64,000 bases of DNA from Saccharibacillus sp. CPCC 101409. Its GTDB lineage: Bacteria; Bacillota; Bacilli; Paenibacillales; Paenibacillaceae. A program made the translations under genes and the position numbers. The notes below the pieces were generated by a model. It was given only the letters and a program-made list of their open reading frames with translations. It ran no database searches and was not told the DNA's origin. The stretch spans positions 124,001 to 188,000 of the forward strand of contig NZ_JAULSA010000001.1 of the NCBI RefSeq assembly GCF_030518235.1, read 5' to 3'. Shown here piece by piece: positions 62,793 through 64,000 of this stretch (its first letter is position 1; each line of letters begins with the position of its first letter).

Positions 62793-64000
62793 GGGAAAAA
62801 TCCCTCTGAACGATTTTCTTGCTGACAAGCTGGCCGCTCAAAGTGACCATAGGCATTCCGCCTCCCGGGTTTACGGTTCCGCCCACGAAGTATAAATTGT
62901 TATAGCGTTCACTTTGTTTCGGATGCTTGAAGCCTTTATTTTTTTTGCGGTTTGACAACGTTCCGTAGATCGCGCCCCGGTCGGAGCCGTACATCTTCTG
63001 GATATCTTCCGGCGTCCATACGTCTTTGGTCACAATATTGGCCCGCAGATCGTGCAGGCCCATTTTCTCCAATTTGATCAGGGTCCGCTCGGCAAATTGT
63101 TCGTACTCCTGCCGGGTAATCGGGTTCCGGTCCTGAATATAAGGAATATGAGGCAGCACTTTGATGTTCTCATGCCCTTCCGGAGCCTGCGAAGGATCGG
63201 TTTTATTGACGTTGACCAAATAAATAACCGGATCTTCCGGCAGTTTATGATCGTGGAAGATCGATTGCATCTGCTGCTTCATGTTTTCCGCGAAAAAGAA
63301 ATTATGATGGCGAAGCTGCGGATAGCTTTTTTTTACGCCCAGATGCATGACCAGGCCCGAGCTGGCCGGTTCGAATTTTTTCTTTAATTGTTCTACGAAA
63401 TGACGGTCTTCCTCCAGCAGCCGTTCGTAAACCGGGATGACTTCCATATTCGAAACGTAATAATCCGCGGTCAGCTTCGTTCCGTCTTCCAGAAGGGCTC
63501 CCGTAATTTCGCCGTTCTTTTTTTCAAGCTTGGCGATCGGGGTCCCGAGGTGGAACCGAACCCCTTCTTCCTCGGCCAGCTTCACCAGACCGTCCGCCAG
63601 CTTATTCAAACCGCCGGGTACGTACCAGACCCCCTGGTCGTGCTGCATGTAGATCATCATATTCAGAACGGCAGGCGCATCGTAAGGAGACGAACCCACG
63701 TACTTGATGAAATAGGACAGCATATCGCTGAACTGTTTGTTGCTGATCCGTTTGTCGATCGCCCGCCGGACGGTAGAAAACAAATCGAAGTTTTTCAAAG
63801 CGGCAAACAGGGTCGTATGTTTCATGATTTCTCTCGTTGTATCGACGCCGTGCGTAAAATAGGTTTTGTCCGTCATCTCGTAAAGCATCTTGGAATAGCG
63901 GAGCAAATCCTTGTATTCGCGCATGTCTTTTTCGTTCAGGGATTGGTTGTTCTCCTGCATGTCCTGCAAATCTTCGTACAAGTCTATGATGTTTCCGTCG
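62779..64000 (-). CDS. crtP: Diapolycopene/diaponeurosporene oxygenase (CrtP-like), N-terminus beyond the window
   Basis: 407 residues of a phytoene-desaturase-like flavoprotein; the frame is open to the right edge (D-G-N-I-I-D at the edge), so the FAD-binding N-terminus lies outside. YVGSSPYDAPAVLNMMIYMQ, GVWYVPGGLNKLADGLVKLAEE and YFVGGTVNPGGGMPMVTLSG match CrtP-type terminal oxidases. It would oxidise the end methyl group, giving the aldehyde substrate for AldH. Distinction from a second desaturase cannot be settled from this part. Confidence 0.82.
   Translation of the reverse strand, partial: DGNIIDLYEDLQDMQENNQSLNEKDMREYKDLLRYSKMLYEMTDKTYFTHGVDTTREIMKHTTLFAALKNFDLFSTVRRAIDKRISNKQFSDMLSYFIKYVGSSPYDAPAVLNMMIYMQHDQGVWYVPGGLNKLADGLVKLAEEEGVRFHLGTPIAKLEKKNGEITGALLEDGTKLTADYYVSNMEVIPVYERLLEEDRHFVEQLKKKFEPASSGLVMHLGVKKSYPQLRHHNFFFAENMKQQMQSIFHDHKLPEDPVIYLVNVNKTDPSQAPEGHENIKVLPHIPYIQDRNPITRQEYEQFAERTLIKLEKMGLHDLRANIVTKDVWTPEDIQKMYGSDRGAIYGTLSNRKKNKGFKHPKQSERYNNLYFVGGTVNPGGGMPMVTLSGQLVSKKIVQRDFSHAGQ

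Overview
The window looks like a chromosomal segment of a GC-rich, spore-former-type Firmicute of the Paenibacillaceae. Saccharibacillus or a close Paenibacillus relative is my best guess. Support comes from strong AGGAGG-type ribosome binding sites, several TTG/GTG starts, Bacillus-like genes (YheI/YheH-type ABC pair, YvgN-type reductase, gnt genes, MtnU, an S-box riboswitch, an ECF41 sigma factor), an SLH-domain surface protein and a C30 carotenoid cluster. I see no tRNA or rRNA gene, CRISPR array, prophage or intact insertion sequence. The 64 kb carry about 55 protein genes, two non-autonomous MITE-like elements and several low-GC islets.

Region by region. (1) 0.3-9.1 kb: a scavenging locus with two paralogous flavin-dependent monooxygenases flanking a LysR regulator, an AhpD-like protein and a peptide/opine-type ABC importer (binding protein and two permeases, no ATPase). 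(2) 9.2-21.3 kb: cutC, a repeat-rich intergenic stretch with a 344-bp MITE, a three-gene ABC-2 exporter, and housekeeping genes (HD hydrolase, aldo/keto reductase, UMF1-type MFS protein, DinB-like protein, aromatic acid exporter, HAD phosphatase) around a small protein that is 43 percent methionine. (3) 21.4-32.3 kb: alternating low-GC islets and core genes. These include a possible ADP-ribosyltransferase-like pair, a CYP152-type P450, a TIR-like effector with a small overlapping partner, a MalY/PatB lyase, an SLH protein, a GH3 glucosidase with an apparent ATA start, and a toxin-antitoxin locus whose toxin is split by a 160-bp MITE. (4) 32.3-48.6 kb: an SDR, an MFS exporter, a heterodimeric multidrug ABC exporter, an oxidoreductase/ECF41 sigma pair, an M20 peptidase, an XRE regulator with a membrane partner, a HicB-like protein, a second heterodimeric ABC exporter, a PNPOx-like protein and a divergent IF-3 paralogue. 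(5) 48.9-57.2 kb: carbohydrate genes, namely a GH32 fructosidase, a zinc-ribbon membrane protein, and a gluconate locus (6-phosphogluconate dehydrogenase, GntR, GntP, GntK) with matching operator-like sites. (6) 57.2-58.6 kb: a complete S-box (SAM-I) riboswitch with its own promoter and terminator but no gene behind it, divergent from an MtnU-like amidase. (7) 58.7-64 kb: crtP-like (cut by the window edge), aldH, crtN and crtQ on the minus strand.

The observations most worth follow-up are the methionine-rich protein, the two MITEs (one of which can be excised in silico to restore a toxin reading frame exactly), the orphan SAM riboswitch, the TIR-like bicistron, and the degenerate IF-3 paralogue. 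All functional names rest on reading motifs by eye; no database search was run.
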